Below are positions 63,348 through 64,000 of a DNA stretch of 64,000 nt, piece after piece; positions within the stretch are counted from its first letter, which is position 1; every line of letters starts with the position of its first letter. Location of the stretch: positions 1,520,424 to 1,584,423 of the forward strand of contig JAHBUP010000001.1 in assembly GCA_019638015.1 (NCBI GenBank), in the 5' to 3' direction. The notes under the pieces are model-generated. The model was not told where the DNA came from and did no database searches. It saw only the letters and a program-made list of their open reading frames with translations. Both the position numbers and the translations under genes were made by a program. Source of the DNA: Melioribacteraceae bacterium (GTDB lineage: Bacteria > Bacteroidota > Ignavibacteria > Ignavibacteriales > Melioribacteraceae).

Positions 63348-63379
63348 CGGGATTCCCGACAGAAATAATTGGAATCCCG
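63348..63379. terminator. Inverted repeat downstream of ferritin
   Basis: CGGGATTCC and GGAATCCCG pair around a 14-base loop, about 40 bases beyond the ferritin stop. The T run on the minus strand is weak, so it may be an mRNA end or merely a stable hairpin. Confidence 0.5.
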
Positions 63380-63421
63380 TCTAAAAATGAAGTTTAATTA
63401 ACAACAAATTACAGAAATAAA

Positions 63422-63910
63422 TTATTGTCTTTTTCCGAGTTGACGATCCAACATATACAAACTGCCCTTAGAATCACCAATTTTATGGAAATCACTTACA
63501 ATCTGAGATACACCTGCTACTTCCTCAACCTGCTCGGTCACAAACCATTGCAGGAAAATGCCGGTAGCATGATCTTTTTCAGCTGAGGCAATCTCAACAA
63601 GGTTGTGAATTCTTTCTGTTATGTATAATTCATGTTTGTGAGCTTCTTCAAAAACTTCTTGTAAAGAAGTCCACTCCGCTTTTGGTTTTTCGATTGCTTG
63701 GAGTTCTACTCTTCCACCCATTTCATTAATATGTTTGTAAAATTTCATGCCATGCGCGTACTCTTCTGCGGCTTGTAGCTCCATCCACTTTGCGAATCCA
63801 AGCCAATTCTGACTTTCAAAAAAAGCAGACATTGACAAATAAAGATATGATGAATATAGTTCGGCATTAATTTGATCATTTAAAGCTTTTTCCATCTTTT
63901 TAGTAAGCAT
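63422..63910 (-). CDS. ftnA: Ferritin
   Basis: A 162-residue non-haem ferritin. It opens with MEKALNDQINAELYSSYLYL and has WMELQAAEEYAHGMKFYKHI and WFVTEQVEEVAGVSQIV, supplying the di-iron ferroxidase residues (E in QINAELYSS, E/H in AAEEYAHG, E in TEQVEE). It stores iron as a 24-mer in the cytoplasm. GCGAGGA precedes the ATG. An ordinary chromosomal gene flanking the island. Confidence 0.96.
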   Translation of the reverse strand: MLTKKMEKALNDQINAELYSSYLYLSMSAFFESQNWLGFAKWMELQAAEEYAHGMKFYKHINEMGGRVELQAIEKPKAEWTSLQEVFEEAHKHELYITERIHNLVEIASAEKDHATGIFLQWFVTEQVEEVAGVSQIVSDFHKIGDSKGSLYMLDRQLGKRQ

Positions 63911-64000
63911 ATTATCCTCGCTAATTAATTATTGTTTGTACGAAAATATCTATTTATTGATTCTTATTCAAACTTATTACTATTAAACGGGAAATATCAT

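Overview
The window is AT-rich bacterial DNA. It looks like a large accessory (integrative) island whose right edge meets ordinary chromosome. The chromosomal anchors are the L28 ribosomal protein gene (rpmB) and a ferritin gene at the right end. AT richness, gene style and frequent weak Shine-Dalgarno sites suggest the Bacteroidota/Ignavibacteriota group, but this is an impression and no rRNA is present to test it. A tyrosine recombinase (61.6-62.6 kb) sits next to the 3' half of a tRNA-Gln gene (62719-62769). The island therefore inserted in a tRNA-Gln gene and extends leftwards past base 1.

Layout. (1) 1-6.1 kb: a minus-strand run (ARPP-1 domain protein, DUF932-like protein, WG-repeat protein, three small proteins, an edge-truncated gene) diverging from a Cys-rich protein and a WYL regulator. 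(2) 6.1-22.1 kb: a PD-(D/E)XK protein and a DUF2779 protein; a MORC-type GHKL/Z1/DUF4420/AIPR module; then Vsr, a C5 DNA methyltransferase, and McrB-like and McrC-like restriction subunits, followed by a relic of a second C5 methyltransferase. (3) 22.4-24 kb: a junk junction with two tRNA 3'-end relics, each with a tandem repeat, and a gutted IS3-family element. (4) 24.4-34.6 kb: DISARM-type DrmA and DrmB with an SF1 helicase, an unknown protein and a NERD-helicase fusion. (5) 35-38.1 kb: small genes including a second WG-repeat protein, a DUF1232 protein and SpoVG. (6) 39-47.6 kb: an AAA ATPase, an HNH nuclease, a second DUF2779 protein, an HTH protein and an island-borne MetK. (7) 48-52.6 kb: a second WYL regulator, HAD-like and PcfJ-like proteins and a second AAA ATPase. 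(8) 53.2-57.7 kb: a short peptide gene, a radical SAM/SPASM maturase, a P-loop ATPase and a HelD-type helicase. (9) 57.9-61.5 kb: small genes and HipBA. (10) Integrase, attachment site and chromosome.

How it fits together. Eight copies of a 17-bp palindrome (consensus GTATCATTWAATGATAC) lie in front of genes in regions 1, 2, 5 and 7. In six of them 48-60 bases separate the palindrome from the start codon. Two WYL regulator genes lie among these sites, and one has a copy directly at its own start codon. I infer a shared WYL-controlled regulon linking the island's own functions with its first defence operon. The most novel-looking parts are this regulon, the peptide/radical SAM/ATPase/HelD operon, and the methylase-free DrmAB variant with two extra SF1 helicases.
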